A DNA stretch of 64,000 nucleotides from Sphingomonas phyllosphaerae FA2 (GTDB lineage: Bacteria; Pseudomonadota; Alphaproteobacteria; Sphingomonadales; Sphingomonadaceae): contig NZ_KE386571.1 in assembly GCF_000427645.1 (NCBI RefSeq), positions 3,734,895-3,798,894 of the forward strand, given 5' to 3'. Positions 53,335 to 61,851 of this stretch are shown piece by piece. Within the stretch, counting starts at the first letter, position 1. Each line of letters starts with the position of its first letter. The position numbers and the translations under genes are program-made. The notes under the pieces were generated by a model. That model was not told where the DNA came from. It was given only the letters and a program-made list of their open reading frames with translations, and made no database searches.

Positions 53335-53857
53335 GAAGGGTTCCGCATCCTCACGATCGACGACGAGGGCAGCCGCGAGTGCCTGGCGTTGGTGGTTGCC
53401 CGTCAGCTCCACGAAGATGTGCTGGCGGCGTTAGTCGAGCTGTTCATTGACCGGGGCCCGCCTGCACATATCAGATCAGACAACGGTAACGAGTCCATCG
53501 CCACCGCAGTCCGAAGATCGCTTCGGCAGATCGGCGTGAAGACGCTCTATTTCACACTGGACTCGCAATTGGAATTGGTAGCAATGAGAGCGTCAGTGAA
53601 TCGCTGTGAGACGAGCTGCTTAACGGAGGTATCTTCTACGCCTCGCCAAGGCCGGAGTGCTGATCGAGGCGTGGCGGCGCCACCACAACACTATCCGACC
53701 AGATCTCAGGTTGGGCTATCGCCCACCCGCACCAAAATGCGGCGACGCCTCAATTTCCGGTCTCCGGTTCCGCTTCGCTCCACCTGCGGCCGGCAATGGC
53801 GCCGGAGACGATTATGCACCATTCTATCTACCCGGACCACCCGCTCGGGACTGCTCA
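53335..53857 (+). pseudogene. Decayed IS3-family (IS407-like) orfB and right end
   Basis: Reads on the plus strand FRILTIDDEGSRECLALVVA, FIDRGPPAHIRSDNG, matching the complete OrfB but with a lost Arg codon, missense changes and a frameshift after about 53570. The end at 53857 (ccggaccacccgctcgggactgctca, given here only in part as GGGACTGCTCA) is the terminal repeat of the same IS type. The 5' part is missing where the complete element ends. Confidence 0.85.
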
Positions 53858-54038
53858 CTGTAATGCTGTTCAAACGGCGTGCGTCGTCGTGGCGCACCCA
53901 TGACGTAGCTGTCCCATACGGCTCCTTCCATTTTGAACAAGAGGATGGCCTTATCAGACCGTGGGAGTAGGCACCTAGGGTCAGGACCCATTGATGTGAG
54001 AGGCTCGATCTGATTCAGGCTCTGTGAGGAGACCGTGG

Positions 54039-54386
54039 ATGAGCGACCTGTACTGGCTGACGGATGAGCAGATGGCGCGTCTGCAACCGTTCTTTCCCAA
54101 GAGCCATGGCAAGCCGCGTGTGGACGACCGGCGGGTGCTGAGCGGCATCGTTTTCGTCAACCGCAACGGGCTGCGCTGGTGTGATGCCCCGAAGGACTAT
54201 GGCCCGCACAAGACGCTCTACAATCGCTGGAAGCGGTGGGGCGAGAAGGGTGTCTTCTTGCGCATAATGGAGGGACTCGCGGCAGCGGCAGCCGTACCGA
54301 AGACGGTCATGATCGACGCGACCTACCTGAAGGCACACCGCACGGCATCGAGTTTGCGGGTAAAAAAGGGGATCTCGGCCGCCTGA
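54039..54386 (+). CDS. IS5-family transposase, first frame (N-terminal DUF4096-like)
   Basis: 115 residues from the ATG at 54039 (GAGGAG site); GTG at 54024 is also in frame. DLYWLTDEQMARLQPFFP, RVLSGIVFVNRNGLRWCDAP, and the first DDE Asp in MIDATYLKAHR. The frame continues by -1 shift at A_AAA_AAG, 54362-54368, shortly before its own stop. Confidence 0.88.
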   Translation: MSDLYWLTDEQMARLQPFFPKSHGKPRVDDRRVLSGIVFVNRNGLRWCDAPKDYGPHKTLYNRWKRWGEKGVFLRIMEGLAAAAAVPKTVMIDATYLKAHRTASSLRVKKGISAA

Positions 54387-54796
54387 TCGGCCGCACGAAA
54401 GGCGGCATGAACACCAAGCTGCACGCCGTCAGCGATGCGGACGGGCGACCCTTGAGCTTCTTCATGACCGCCGGGCAGGTCAGCGACTACACCGGCGCAG
54501 CAGCCTTGCTTGACGATCTGCCGAAGGCACAGTGGCTGCTTGGCGACCGTGGTTATGACGCAGACTGGTTCAGGGACGCCCTGGAAGCCAAGGGCATCCA
54601 GCCCTGCATACCGGGCCGCAGATCGCGCAACGAGCCGGTCAGATACGACAAGCGCCGCTACCGGCGCCGCAGCCGCATCGAGATCATGTTTGGCCGGCTG
54701 AAGGACTGGCGCCGCGTCGCCACCCGCTACGACCGATGCTCCACGGTCTTCTTCTCCGCCGTTGCGCTCGCAGCCACCGTCATCTTCTGGCTATGA
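54362..54796 (+). CDS. IS5-family transposase, second frame (catalytic C-terminal)
   Basis: Continues after the shift as GKKGDLGRLIGRTKGGMNTK, with the second Asp in LLGDRGYDADW and the final Glu region RRRSRIEIMFGRLKDWRR. It ends ALAATVIFWL. It has no credible start of its own, so it is read as a fusion with the first frame. Confidence 0.88.
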   Translation, partial: KKGDLGRLIGRTKGGMNTKLHAVSDADGRPLSFFMTAGQVSDYTGAAALLDDLPKAQWLLGDRGYDADWFRDALEAKGIQPCIPGRRSRNEPVRYDKRRYRRRSRIEIMFGRLKDWRRVATRYDRCSTVFFSAVALAATVIFWL

Positions 54797-54870
54797 CCAA
54801 TGAGTCCTGACCCTAGCAGCGACAGCGGGTTAGCAAATCAAAGTGGCGGCATGTCCCCGCAACCAACACA

Positions 54871-54908
54871 CACGACAGCCCCGTCTCGACAGAGACGGGG
54901 CTGTCGTG
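54871..54908. repeat. Perfect 17-bp hairpin between two insertion sequences
   Basis: CACGACAGCCCCGTCTC, GACA loop, GAGACGGGGCTGTCGTG. It lies in a 140-bp spacer between the IS5 and second IS3 elements. No T tract follows on either strand, so it is not a standard terminator. Confidence 0.7.
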
Positions 54909-54973
54909 CGTTCCGGACACACGCCAGCACGCAAGGCCGACGGAGGACATGCCCTTGACGTGACCCCAGTCTT

Positions 54974-55885
54974 TCATCCAGCGGCAACCAGAGACCGACC
55001 GGTGTTGTTGCGCATGAGCGCAGGTGAAGCAACGGACGGGGTTAACCCCGTCCGTTGCTGTTCGAGCCCGGCAGCGAACGCAGCCGGGGTAGCGTAGCCG
55101 AGCGACGAGTGCAGCCGCTCGGTGTTGTAGTCGTCGACCCAGCGCGCCAGGATCGAGCGGGCCTGACCGATGGTGAAGAACAGCGTCTCGTTGAGCAGTT
55201 CGTCGCGCATGCGACCATTGAAGCTCTCGACGAACCCGTTCTGCGTCGGCTTGCCCGGCGCGATGTAATGCCACTCGACGCCAACCTCACCGGACCAGGC
55301 GAGCACCGCGTTCGACGTCAGCTCGGTCCCGTTGTCGCTGACGATCATCGTCGGTTTGCCACGCTCGGCGATCAGAGCGGTCAACTCGCGCACGACCCGC
55401 CGGCCTGAGATCGACGTATCGGCCACCGCCCGGAGGCATTCGCGCGTCACGTCGTCGACGATGTTGAGCACGCGGAAGCGCCGGCCGGTGACGAGCTGGT
55501 CGTGCACGAAGTCCAGGCTCCAGCGCTGATTGGGGAGCGCCAGCACCGGCGCGGGCGCCCGTGCGCCAACCGCTCGCCTTCGCCCCTTCCGACGCCTGAC
55601 CGTCAGCCCTTCCTCGCGATAGAGCCGCTGGGTCTTCTTGCGGTTGATCGTGATGCCATCCCGGCGAAGCAGGATGTGCAGCCGACGATAGCCGAACCGC
55701 CGGCGCTGCTGCGCCAGCTCACGCAAACGCGACCGCAGGTCGCCATCATCCGCCCGGCACGAGCGATACCGCATGCTCGTGCGGTTCGCTCCGATGACCA
55801 TGCACGCCCGCCGCTCGCTCATCCCCAGCGTCGCCTGGAGATGGGCGACCGCTTGCCGCTTCGCGGCGGGCGTCACCACTTTTTT
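54974..55885 (-). CDS. IS3-family transposase OrfB (made by -1 frameshift)
   Basis: Helix-turn-helix SERRACMVIGANRTSMRYRS, then the rve domain with Asp in WSLDFVHDQL, Asp in VSDNGTELTS and Glu in FVESFNGRMRDE. Expected as OrfAB fusion from A_AAA_AAG at 55879-55885. The C-terminal codons for TGLTPSVAS form a perfect palindrome in DNA. Confidence 0.9.
   Translation of the reverse strand, partial: KKVVTPAAKRQAVAHLQATLGMSERRACMVIGANRTSMRYRSCRADDGDLRSRLRELAQQRRRFGYRRLHILLRRDGITINRKKTQRLYREEGLTVRRRKGRRRAVGARAPAPVLALPNQRWSLDFVHDQLVTGRRFRVLNIVDDVTRECLRAVADTSISGRRVVRELTALIAERGKPTMIVSDNGTELTSNAVLAWSGEVGVEWHYIAPGKPTQNGFVESFNGRMRDELLNETLFFTIGQARSILARWVDDYNTERLHSSLGYATPAAFAAGLEQQRTGLTPSVASPALMRNNTGRSLVAAG
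55029..55058. repeat. Perfect 30-bp palindrome inside transposase orfB
   Basis: Arms GCAACGGACGGGGTT and AACCCCGTCCGTTGC, no spacer. It lies near the 3' end of the IS3 orfB, about 75-100 bases inside the left terminal repeat. Confidence 0.75.
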
Positions 55886-56139
55886 GACAGCAGGTCTTTC
55901 AACCCCGCATTGTCCAGCATCGTGTCCGCGAGCAGCCGCTTCAGTCGAGCATTCTCCTCCTCGAGCGACCGCAGACGCTTCGCGTCGGATACCTCCAGGC
56001 CGCCGAACTTCGCCTTCCAGGCATAGTACGTCGCGCTCGACATACCGTGCTTGCGGCAAAGCTCCGTCACCACTGCACCCGCCTCGGCCTCCTTCAGGAT
56101 GCCGATGATCTGCTCTTCCAAAAACTGCTTCCGCTTCAT
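55873..56139 (-). CDS. IS3-family transposase OrfA
   Basis: 88 residues. RKQFLEEQIIGILKEAEAG, VTELCRKHGMSSATYYAWK helix-turn-helix, and zipper helix LRSLEEENARLKRLLADTML. It ends LLSKKW with the slippery A_AAA_AAG just before the stop. Confidence 0.92.
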   Translation of the reverse strand: MKRKQFLEEQIIGILKEAEAGAVVTELCRKHGMSSATYYAWKAKFGGLEVSDAKRLRSLEEENARLKRLLADTMLDNAGLKDLLSKKW

Positions 56140-56195
56140 TCCGTCCGTCCCTTCAAGGGCCGGTCTCTAGCTCCAACTGGATGAAGAAACGGGGG

Positions 56196-56924
56196 TCACG
56201 TCACACGCAAGCCGCTCGCCATCGTCTCGACCCTGCGGACGTGATCCAGCACATCGCGGAAGTACAGCCGAGTCTCGGCATCGACGCACGGCAATTCGTT
56301 CTTGGATAGCTTGCGGGCAACCTCCTCCATAGGCACCAGAATGCGATCGAAGCGCATCAGCTCACGTCGCAGCGAAAAGATGCGAGCGATCTCGGCGCGA
56401 TCGAGGAAGGTGTCGAGCATCCGCTGCTCCATGCTCGCGACTTCCTCCGCGAGGGCGGTCATCAGCGGCAGATAGCCGTCGACGATGAAGTCGAGGATGG
56501 CATGGAGGACATAGTCGCCACCCTTTCCCAGCAGGTCGGGTGCGGCCTCCAGATGCTCGCGCAGCGGCTTGTAGGATCTTGTCGAGCCCTGCCGTACGGT
56601 GATGATATGGCTGTGTCCAAGGAAGGCGGCCGTCTGCCCGTAGACGATGTGCCCGTCGCACAGATGGGCGGTCCGGCCGATGACGAACAGCTGATCGCCG
56701 TAGACGTCGACCTTCGGCAGCTGCCCGTCCTTCAGCGCATCCTCGACCGCAAGCGGGTGAAGATTGTAGAGGCGCTGCAGCGTGTCGATCTCGTCGGCAC
56801 ACGGATCGGTCAGCCCGATCCAGACGAACTCCGATCGGTCGCAGGGGCAATCAACCCGTTCGTCGATCGCGATCTCGCGAACACGGCGGCCATGGCGGTA
56901 CAGATAGGCGGCGATGACAGGCAT
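56196..56924 (-). pseudogene. corA: CorA-family magnesium/cobalt transporter, truncated by an IS
   Basis: 242 residues from the ATG at 56924 (AGGA site). The cytosolic CorA domain is present (FVWIGLTDPCADEIDTLQRL, HPLAVEDALKDGQLPKVDVY, FLGHSHIITVRQG, LREHLEAAPDLLGKG and the long helix with MEQRMLDTFLDRAEIARIF). The two membrane segments and the GMN signature of the family are missing. The last codons ACG TGA are the IS3 terminal repeat itself, so the insertion removed the transport part. The missing 3' half was not found on the other side of the IS. Confidence 0.88.
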
Positions 56925-56935
56925 GGGTTTCCTGA

Positions 56936-57367
56936 TCAGCGCCGAGGAGCTGATGTCCAGTCGATGAGGGTCCGTTCTGAATTCCGAGCATCGGATCTGG
57001 CCACCAATCGGGCATGCCGCGACAGTCCCATCCGGTGCCGCGCCTGCATCATCGAAGCGCCATGCCGCGTATCGAACGCCCGGCCCTGTGGTGCGATCGG
57101 AGCCCCTAGGCGCGATCGGAACGCGCTTCGGGCACGCTGCTCCGCACTTCGGAGGCGAGAAGGCGCCGGCTTGAACAGCTTGGCGCCATGGACCAGAAGC
57201 AGCATGCCGGTGCTGGCGAGGATGAACGTCAGCAGGGCAAGACCGAACTCGGCGGTCTGCGCAGGACCATGCCGCGCCGCCTCGGACACGCTGCGATGGA
57301 CCAGCGTCGATCCGCCGGAACACTCAAGCAGTACGACACCAAGTAACCGCGGTGGGAGCTTACCCAC
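56936..57367 (-). CDS. Small single-pass membrane protein, unknown
   Basis: 143 residues, GTG start overlapping the stop of the gene before it by 8 bases. One clear membrane segment (GLALLTFILASTGMLLLVHG), then an Arg-rich tail with the composition of a poorly conserved or frame-decayed region. It ends 11 bases before the corA start, so the three genes form a unit. No family recognised; may be shorter than drawn. Confidence 0.5.
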   Translation of the reverse strand: MGKLPPRLLGVVLLECSGGSTLVHRSVSEAARHGPAQTAEFGLALLTFILASTGMLLLVHGAKLFKPAPSRLRSAEQRARSAFRSRLGAPIAPQGRAFDTRHGASMMQARHRMGLSRHARLVARSDARNSERTLIDWTSAPRR

Positions 57368-57902
57368 GGGCCATGCTGCCTTTCAGCGTCCGATCGCAGA
57401 CCAGGCTAAGCCGGCCCTCAATCCGGCGGGGAGTTCCTGCCGACATCGCGACCGAGATCGATGTTCGTCCACGCCGCTCCGCTTCGGCAAAACGCTGCGC
57501 TGCCTGTGCCGATGAGAAGCGCCCGAGGAGCATTCCGGCGCTCTCACGGACGGTCCAGTCACCATCAATGTCACGGCCTACGACCAGCATGGCCGGTTCC
57601 GGGATGTCCATCGCGATGCTACCTTCTGACGGAGAGAAGACGTTCAGGTCGGGGCGCCCCCGCCAGCGGGCGCTCACCTCGATTTCATCGAAAAAATGAT
57701 GACCCAGGAGGGTAAGCGCGCTGCCGGCGCTCGCGGCCATGAAGCCGACCGCGGCGATCCCGTAGGCAAGGACGCCGGCCTTCTGCGGTGGCACGTGCAT
57801 GGCGACGAGCCGCGAAATTGCGGTGTAACTCACCCAGCAAAGAAGAAGTCCGGTGGCGCGCAGAACGATGTCGGCGCGCCGCGACCGATGCCACGCTACC
57901 AT
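57360..57902 (-). CDS. Membrane protein with two N-terminal membrane segments, unknown
   Basis: 180 residues, ATG with a GAGGG site 7 bases upstream. Two membrane helices (IVLRATGLLLCWVSYTAISRL and GVLAYGIAAVGFMAASAGSALTLLG), each given here as seen, are followed by a soluble domain with DGDWTVRESAGMLLGRFSS. No known motif recognised. First gene of a small operon with the next membrane protein and the truncated corA. Confidence 0.7.
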   Translation of the reverse strand: MVAWHRSRRADIVLRATGLLLCWVSYTAISRLVAMHVPPQKAGVLAYGIAAVGFMAASAGSALTLLGHHFFDEIEVSARWRGRPDLNVFSPSEGSIAMDIPEPAMLVVGRDIDGDWTVRESAGMLLGRFSSAQAAQRFAEAERRGRTSISVAMSAGTPRRIEGRLSLVCDRTLKGSMARG

Positions 57903-57998
57903 GCCAGAACCCTCGATGTGGCAATCCAGTTATCGCCCTCGACATAGCATTTCGAGGTCGATTTCAGCTAATTACATAGCACCCGCATAGTGCTGTGA

Positions 57999-58253
57999 TT
58001 ATGCCCGCGCCTCCGCATCGCAGGCTGCTGAGCGTGATGTGGCCCGGAGAAGATCGCCGATGTGCCAAGAAGGCAGAGCATCGTGCCGGAATATGTCCGT
58101 GATCCGCGCGGGCAAGCCGAGGCCGAGCACCTGCTCCGATGCACCATGAATAAACGGCAGAAATTGGTAAGCTGAAGAGAGGCAGCGAATGACCGTTTCT
58201 GGGTCCTCGCGGCCGCTAGGCTGCCCGGCCGGTAGCGAGCCATTTCCGGCCAT
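57999..58253 (-). CDS. Doubtful small open frame
   Basis: 84 residues, ATG start, no ribosome site. The chain GREDPETVIRCLSSAYQFLP looks more protein-like than the overlapping frame at 57968-58273, but no family is recognised. The 57903-58450 gap otherwise holds a repeat-like stretch at 58308-58370 (CCCGTTTCTCCAT ... ACAGATTTGGGGAGG). Confidence 0.25.
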   Translation of the reverse strand: MAGNGSLPAGQPSGREDPETVIRCLSSAYQFLPFIHGASEQVLGLGLPARITDIFRHDALPSWHIGDLLRATSRSAACDAEARA

Positions 58254-58450
58254 TCTGTGAATCGGCTCGGCATCCCGAAACCGGCCGATCCGCCAACCCT
58301 CAGCAGTCCCGTTTCTCCATGTTCAACAGACCGTTGCGGGAAAACGCAATCGGGAACAGATTTGGGGAGGCCGGCCCGCCGGACGATTGAGGAAGACGGG
58401 AGTTCCCTGAGTCGTCCTGTTCGACCTTCGTCTCTGGGAGAACGTGACGG

Positions 58451-59227
58451 TCAGACTGACGTGGATCGCGAGGGCGCTAGAGCCACCTGTGCGGCGAGCG
58501 TCATTGCGTCCGCACCGGCGGGGATGCGGAACGAGGACGACGCATCGGTCGCAGCGTGCCAGACGGCTTGCGCCACGTCGTGCGCGGTGGTGACCTCGAC
58601 CGGGGGCTGCGATGCCGCGGCGAACGTCTGCCTGGCCCATGCGGCATAGGCTTCGGGTATGCCGCTCTGCGACTTGGCACGCGCCGTCGCGCTGAACGAC
58701 GTTTCCGGCGCGCGGCCGGGGACGATCAGCCGCACCCGGATGCCGAACGGCTCCACTTCCAGCGCTAGGCCTGCGCTGAACGCCTCCACGGCCGCCTTGC
58801 TGGCGGTGTAGGCGGACAATAGCGGCAAGGGCTTCAGCGTCACCGCGGAGGAGACGTTGACGATCACGCCCGATCCCTGGGCCCGAAAGCCGGGCAGCAT
58901 CGCTTGGGCCATCGCTATCGTGCCGAACGTGTTGAGCTCGAACAGCCCGCGTGTGGCGTCGATCGACACGCCTTCAAGCGCGCCCATCAGACCCGCGCCG
59001 GCATTGTTGACGAGGACGTCGACCGGCCCGGCTTCGTTGACCGCACGGGCGATGCCGGCGGCATCGGTGACGTCGAGCGCGACCACCCGCATTCGATCGG
59101 ATGCCGGCAGCACGTCGTGGCGCGGCGTGCGCATCGTCGCGATGACGGTCCAGCCGCGATCATGGAAAAGGCGGGCCGTCTCAAGCCCAAAGCCGGACGA
59201 ACTGCCGGTGACGAGGAGCGTGTTCAT
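58451..59227 (-). CDS. Short-chain dehydrogenase/reductase
   Basis: 258 residues from the ATG at 59227 (AAGGA site 8 bases upstream). TGSSSGFG cofactor motif, Arg in TMRTPRHD, NNAG, Ser in VSSAVTL and Tyr-x3-Lys in AYTASKAAV. It belongs to the 17-beta-HSD/YkrP-like SDR group. On the same strand as the AtaL-like and NmrA-like genes upstream, and probably co-transcribed with them under the LysR at 60854. Confidence 0.93.
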   Translation of the reverse strand: MNTLLVTGSSSGFGLETARLFHDRGWTVIATMRTPRHDVLPASDRMRVVALDVTDAAGIARAVNEAGPVDVLVNNAGAGLMGALEGVSIDATRGLFELNTFGTIAMAQAMLPGFRAQGSGVIVNVSSAVTLKPLPLLSAYTASKAAVEAFSAGLALEVEPFGIRVRLIVPGRAPETSFSATARAKSQSGIPEAYAAWARQTFAAASQPPVEVTTAHDVAQAVWHAATDASSSFRIPAGADAMTLAAQVALAPSRSTSV

Positions 59228-59358
59228 GCGATGAATCCTTCGAAGATGGGCATGGTGTTGAAAGGGCAGGGTCGGAGCCTTGGTCGCAAGGGATCCCGGA
59301 GGGAGGGCGAAGGCGCGCATGGCCGCCCCGCCGCCGCCTTCCACTCCGGTGCCGGCGC

Positions 59359-59832
59359 TCAGCGGGGGTCGTCAGTCAGCAGCTCGCGGGTGCACTTCAA
59401 GGTCGACAGCAATGCGGCCTTGTAGCCGGCGTCGCTGTCGAACTGCGCCTGCTCGGCCTGCTCCTCGGGGCCGCCCGGCTGCTTGTCGCGCAGGCCGAGA
59501 TAACAGTAGAACTTCAACTGGAGCGCGCCCGCCTCGTCCTCGAACAGCTCGTTGACGATGACGCCCTCACGCGGGCCGGTCGCCTGGAAGAAGGTGACCT
59601 TGCGGCCGGGCTCCAGCACGATGATCTCGCGCAGATCCTGCCCGCCGATCGTCGCCTCGCGGAAGAAATGCGTGGCGCTTTCCTCGGTGACGTCGCAGCG
59701 CGTGCACAGCCCGGGCGGCAAGAACAGGCGGGCGTCGCGCGCCTTGCGCTCCAGCCCCTGCCACACCTGGTCACGGGTCAGCGGCGTCTCACCTTCGGGG
59801 TTCACGGGCACGGTGGCGGTCGAGTAGATCAT
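59359..59832 (-). CDS. AtaL-like / DUF1857 SRPBCC-fold protein
   Basis: 157 residues. It begins YSTATVPVNPEGETPLTRDQVWQGLERKA (quoted from its first part: NPEGETPLTRDQVWQGLE), followed by strands VTFFQATGP and LQLKFYCYLGL. This is the pattern of the AtaL/DUF1857 family of the START-like fold, thought to bind small hydrophobic ligands. No catalytic residues can be named. Middle gene of a three-gene set on the minus strand. Confidence 0.82.
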   Translation of the reverse strand: MIYSTATVPVNPEGETPLTRDQVWQGLERKARDARLFLPPGLCTRCDVTEESATHFFREATIGGQDLREIIVLEPGRKVTFFQATGPREGVIVNELFEDEAGALQLKFYCYLGLRDKQPGGPEEQAEQAQFDSDAGYKAALLSTLKCTRELLTDDPR

Positions 59833-59868
59833 GACGGTGGTCCTTATTCGTATGTGTCGGGGGGAAGC

Positions 59869-60732
59869 TCAATTGGCGATCTGCGCGACGTGCTCGCGAT
59901 AGGTGCGCAGCGGGCGGCCGAGCAGCGCGGTCAGCCGCTCGACGTCGCCCGCCGCGGGTATCATGCCGTCGCTCTGGAAGCGCTCGGCCATCTGGCGCAT
60001 GTCGTACGCCATCCAGCTCGGCATGAAGGCACGCAGGTTCTGCTCGAACCCGGCGGTGTCGTTGCCGGGAAAGGCGATGGGGCGGCCGAGCACGTCCGAC
60101 CAGATCGCAGCCGCATCGTCGCCGGTCAGCGTGTCGGGACCGACCAGGTTGATGTAGGTGGTTGGCAGCGGCTCGGCGGCGTCCTCGCGGCGGACCAGTT
60201 CGATCGCGGCGACCTCGCCGACGTCGCGCGCGTCGATCATGGCGAGCCCCTTGTCGCCGATCGGCATTGGATAGATGCCGTAGCTGGTCACCACGTCCTT
60301 GATCGTGATCTCGTTGTCCATGTAATAGGCCGGGCGCAGGATGGTGGCGGGCATACCCGTCGCTTCGATCATTCGCTCGACGCCGAACTTGCCCGCGAAA
60401 TGCGGCACGTTCACGTAGACGTCGCTGTGGATCACCGACAGGTAGACAAGCCGCTCGATCTCCATCTCGCGGGCGACGTTGAGCGCGATTACCGCCTGGG
60501 TGAACTCGTCCGCCACCACCCCGTTCAAGAGGAACAGCGTGGAGACGCCCGACATGGCGGCACGCAAGCTGTCCACGTCGAGCAGGTCGCCCTGGACCAC
60601 CTCGACGCCCGCCGGGAAGCTCGCCTTGGCGGGATCGCGCACCAGCGCGCGGACGTCAGCGCCGCGGCTGACGAGCTGGTCGACGACGTTGCGGCCGACA
60701 TTGCCGGTGGCACCGGTCACGAGGATGGTCAT
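59869..60732 (-). CDS. NmrA-family NAD(P)-binding protein
   Basis: 287 residues. MTILVTGATGNVGRNVVDQL is the atypical SDR nucleotide site; Arg in LVRDPAKA suggests NADP(H). NmrA/QorB-like features: YLSVIHSD, GVERMIEATGMPATILRPAYYMDN. Divergent from the LysR gene at 60854 with about 120 bases between the starts, so the SDR-AtaL-NmrA set is likely its target. Confidence 0.92.
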   Translation of the reverse strand: MTILVTGATGNVGRNVVDQLVSRGADVRALVRDPAKASFPAGVEVVQGDLLDVDSLRAAMSGVSTLFLLNGVVADEFTQAVIALNVAREMEIERLVYLSVIHSDVYVNVPHFAGKFGVERMIEATGMPATILRPAYYMDNEITIKDVVTSYGIYPMPIGDKGLAMIDARDVGEVAAIELVRREDAAEPLPTTYINLVGPDTLTGDDAAAIWSDVLGRPIAFPGNDTAGFEQNLRAFMPSWMAYDMRQMAERFQSDGMIPAAGDVERLTALLGRPLRTYREHVAQIAN

Positions 60733-60806
60733 GGTGGTCGCTCCTTGGTTGAACGGCTCGGGGATGAGCCGTTTCGCTGACCGACAAATGAGTGATCCAC
60801 ATGTGA

Positions 60807-60822
60807 TCGAATAGGCGCTAGT
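60807..60822. promoter_or_regulatory. Possible LysR-type box in divergent gap
   Basis: GAATAGGCGCTAG resembles GATTAGGCGCTAG in the cupin/LysR gap at 20236. It lies 31-46 bases before the LysR ATG. The 29-bp core that follows the other copies is not present. Confidence 0.3.
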
Positions 60823-60853
60823 ATTGGACGGACCGTCTCACTGGTGGAACGTC

Positions 60854-61741
60854 ATGGATCTGCTCGCGCTTGCCGACTTCACGCTGGTCGCCCGTCACGG
60901 CGGTTTCGGCCGCGCAGCGCGCGCCGCGAACCGGCCCAAGGCTACGCTGTCCCGGCGGGTTTCGGAACTGGAGGCCGCGCTCGATCTCAGGCTGTTCGAG
61001 CGCGGCGCCCGCGACCTGAAGCTGACGGAGGAAGGCCGCGCGCTGTTCGCGCGCACCGGCATGTTGCTGACCGAGCTGGAGGAGAGCGCCGCGGCGATTG
61101 CCTCGGGCGGGCACGCGCCCAAGGGGCGGCTGCGGATCAGCGCGCCGCTGCTGTTCGCGCAGACCGCGATGGGCCGGTTGGCCGCGGAGTTCGCGCTGAA
61201 GCACCCGGCGGTTCGGCTGGAGGTGACCACCGACGACCGGGCGGTGGACATGATCGAGGAGGGCTATGACCTCGTGATCCGGGTGAACCCCGATGCCGAC
61301 GAGAACCTGGTCGGTCGCGCCTTCCTGCGAGATCGGCTGGTCGTCGTCGCAAACCCCGCCCTCTCGCGCCCGCAGGGGACGGAGCCTGTTCCGGCCGTGG
61401 TTCGCACGACCGGTGATCGGCAGACGTGGCGGGTCAGGACTGACGACGGCATCGCCGCCATCCCGGTCGATCCGGTGCTGGGCCTGTCTTCCCTGATTAT
61501 GGTGCGCGACGCCGTGCGCGCGGGCGTGGGCGCAGGGCGGTTGCCGATCTCGCTGGTCAGCCACGACCTGGCGAACGGAACGCTGGTCCAGTGGGGCGAG
61601 GTCGACACGCCGGAGATCGCCCTGTGGACACTCTATCCGACGCGGCGGCTGCTCAGCGCCCGCGTCGCCGCCTTCCTCGATCATCTGAGGCAGGCATTCC
61701 CGAGCGGCACGCCCGAGGAACTGGCCGCCTACGTCGGCTGA
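60854..61741 (+). CDS. LysR-family transcriptional regulator
   Basis: 295 residues from the ATG at 60854; upstream frame has only a TTG at 60824. Helix-turn-helix LADFTLVARHGGFGRAARA, KATLSRRVSELEAALDLRL, with the substrate domain containing YDLVIRVNPDADENLVGR. Divergent from the NmrA-AtaL-SDR genes. Confidence 0.92.
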   Translation: MDLLALADFTLVARHGGFGRAARAANRPKATLSRRVSELEAALDLRLFERGARDLKLTEEGRALFARTGMLLTELEESAAAIASGGHAPKGRLRISAPLLFAQTAMGRLAAEFALKHPAVRLEVTTDDRAVDMIEEGYDLVIRVNPDADENLVGRAFLRDRLVVVANPALSRPQGTEPVPAVVRTTGDRQTWRVRTDDGIAAIPVDPVLGLSSLIMVRDAVRAGVGAGRLPISLVSHDLANGTLVQWGEVDTPEIALWTLYPTRRLLSARVAAFLDHLRQAFPSGTPEELAAYVG

Positions 61742-61851
61742 AAGTCGGACGGACGATGGGCGGCATGAGGTTACCACCGGAAGCTGGCTGACTCTCATTA
61801 TGCTCTTCGGTGGTGAGCTTCGAGAACCGTTCTCCAAGGCGGGTTGGCAGA

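Larger units (their letters stand above)
53976..54815 (+). mobile_element. IS5-family (IS427-like) insertion sequence
   Basis: About 0.84 kb. Ends TAGGGTCAGGACCCATTGA (left) and, on the complement of the right end, TAGGGTCAGGACTCATTGG. CTAG occurs at both edges, so the target duplication is probably within CTAG. One transposase split over two frames. Confidence 0.9.
54956..56203 (-). mobile_element. IS3-family insertion sequence (second type), complete
   Basis: About 1.25 kb. Terminal repeats: left TGACGTGACCCCAGT, right (complement) TGACGTGACCCCCGT, extending imperfectly for about 40 bases to AGAGACCG on both sides. It has orfA and orfB with a -1 heptamer. The right end supplies the stop codon of a truncated corA. 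No target duplication was seen (CCT / CAC). Confidence 0.9.

Noticed and set aside
57968..58273. 101-residue minus-strand frame
   Set aside because: Cys/Arg/Ser-rich shadow composition; the overlapping 84-residue frame is slightly more protein-like, and even that is doubtful.
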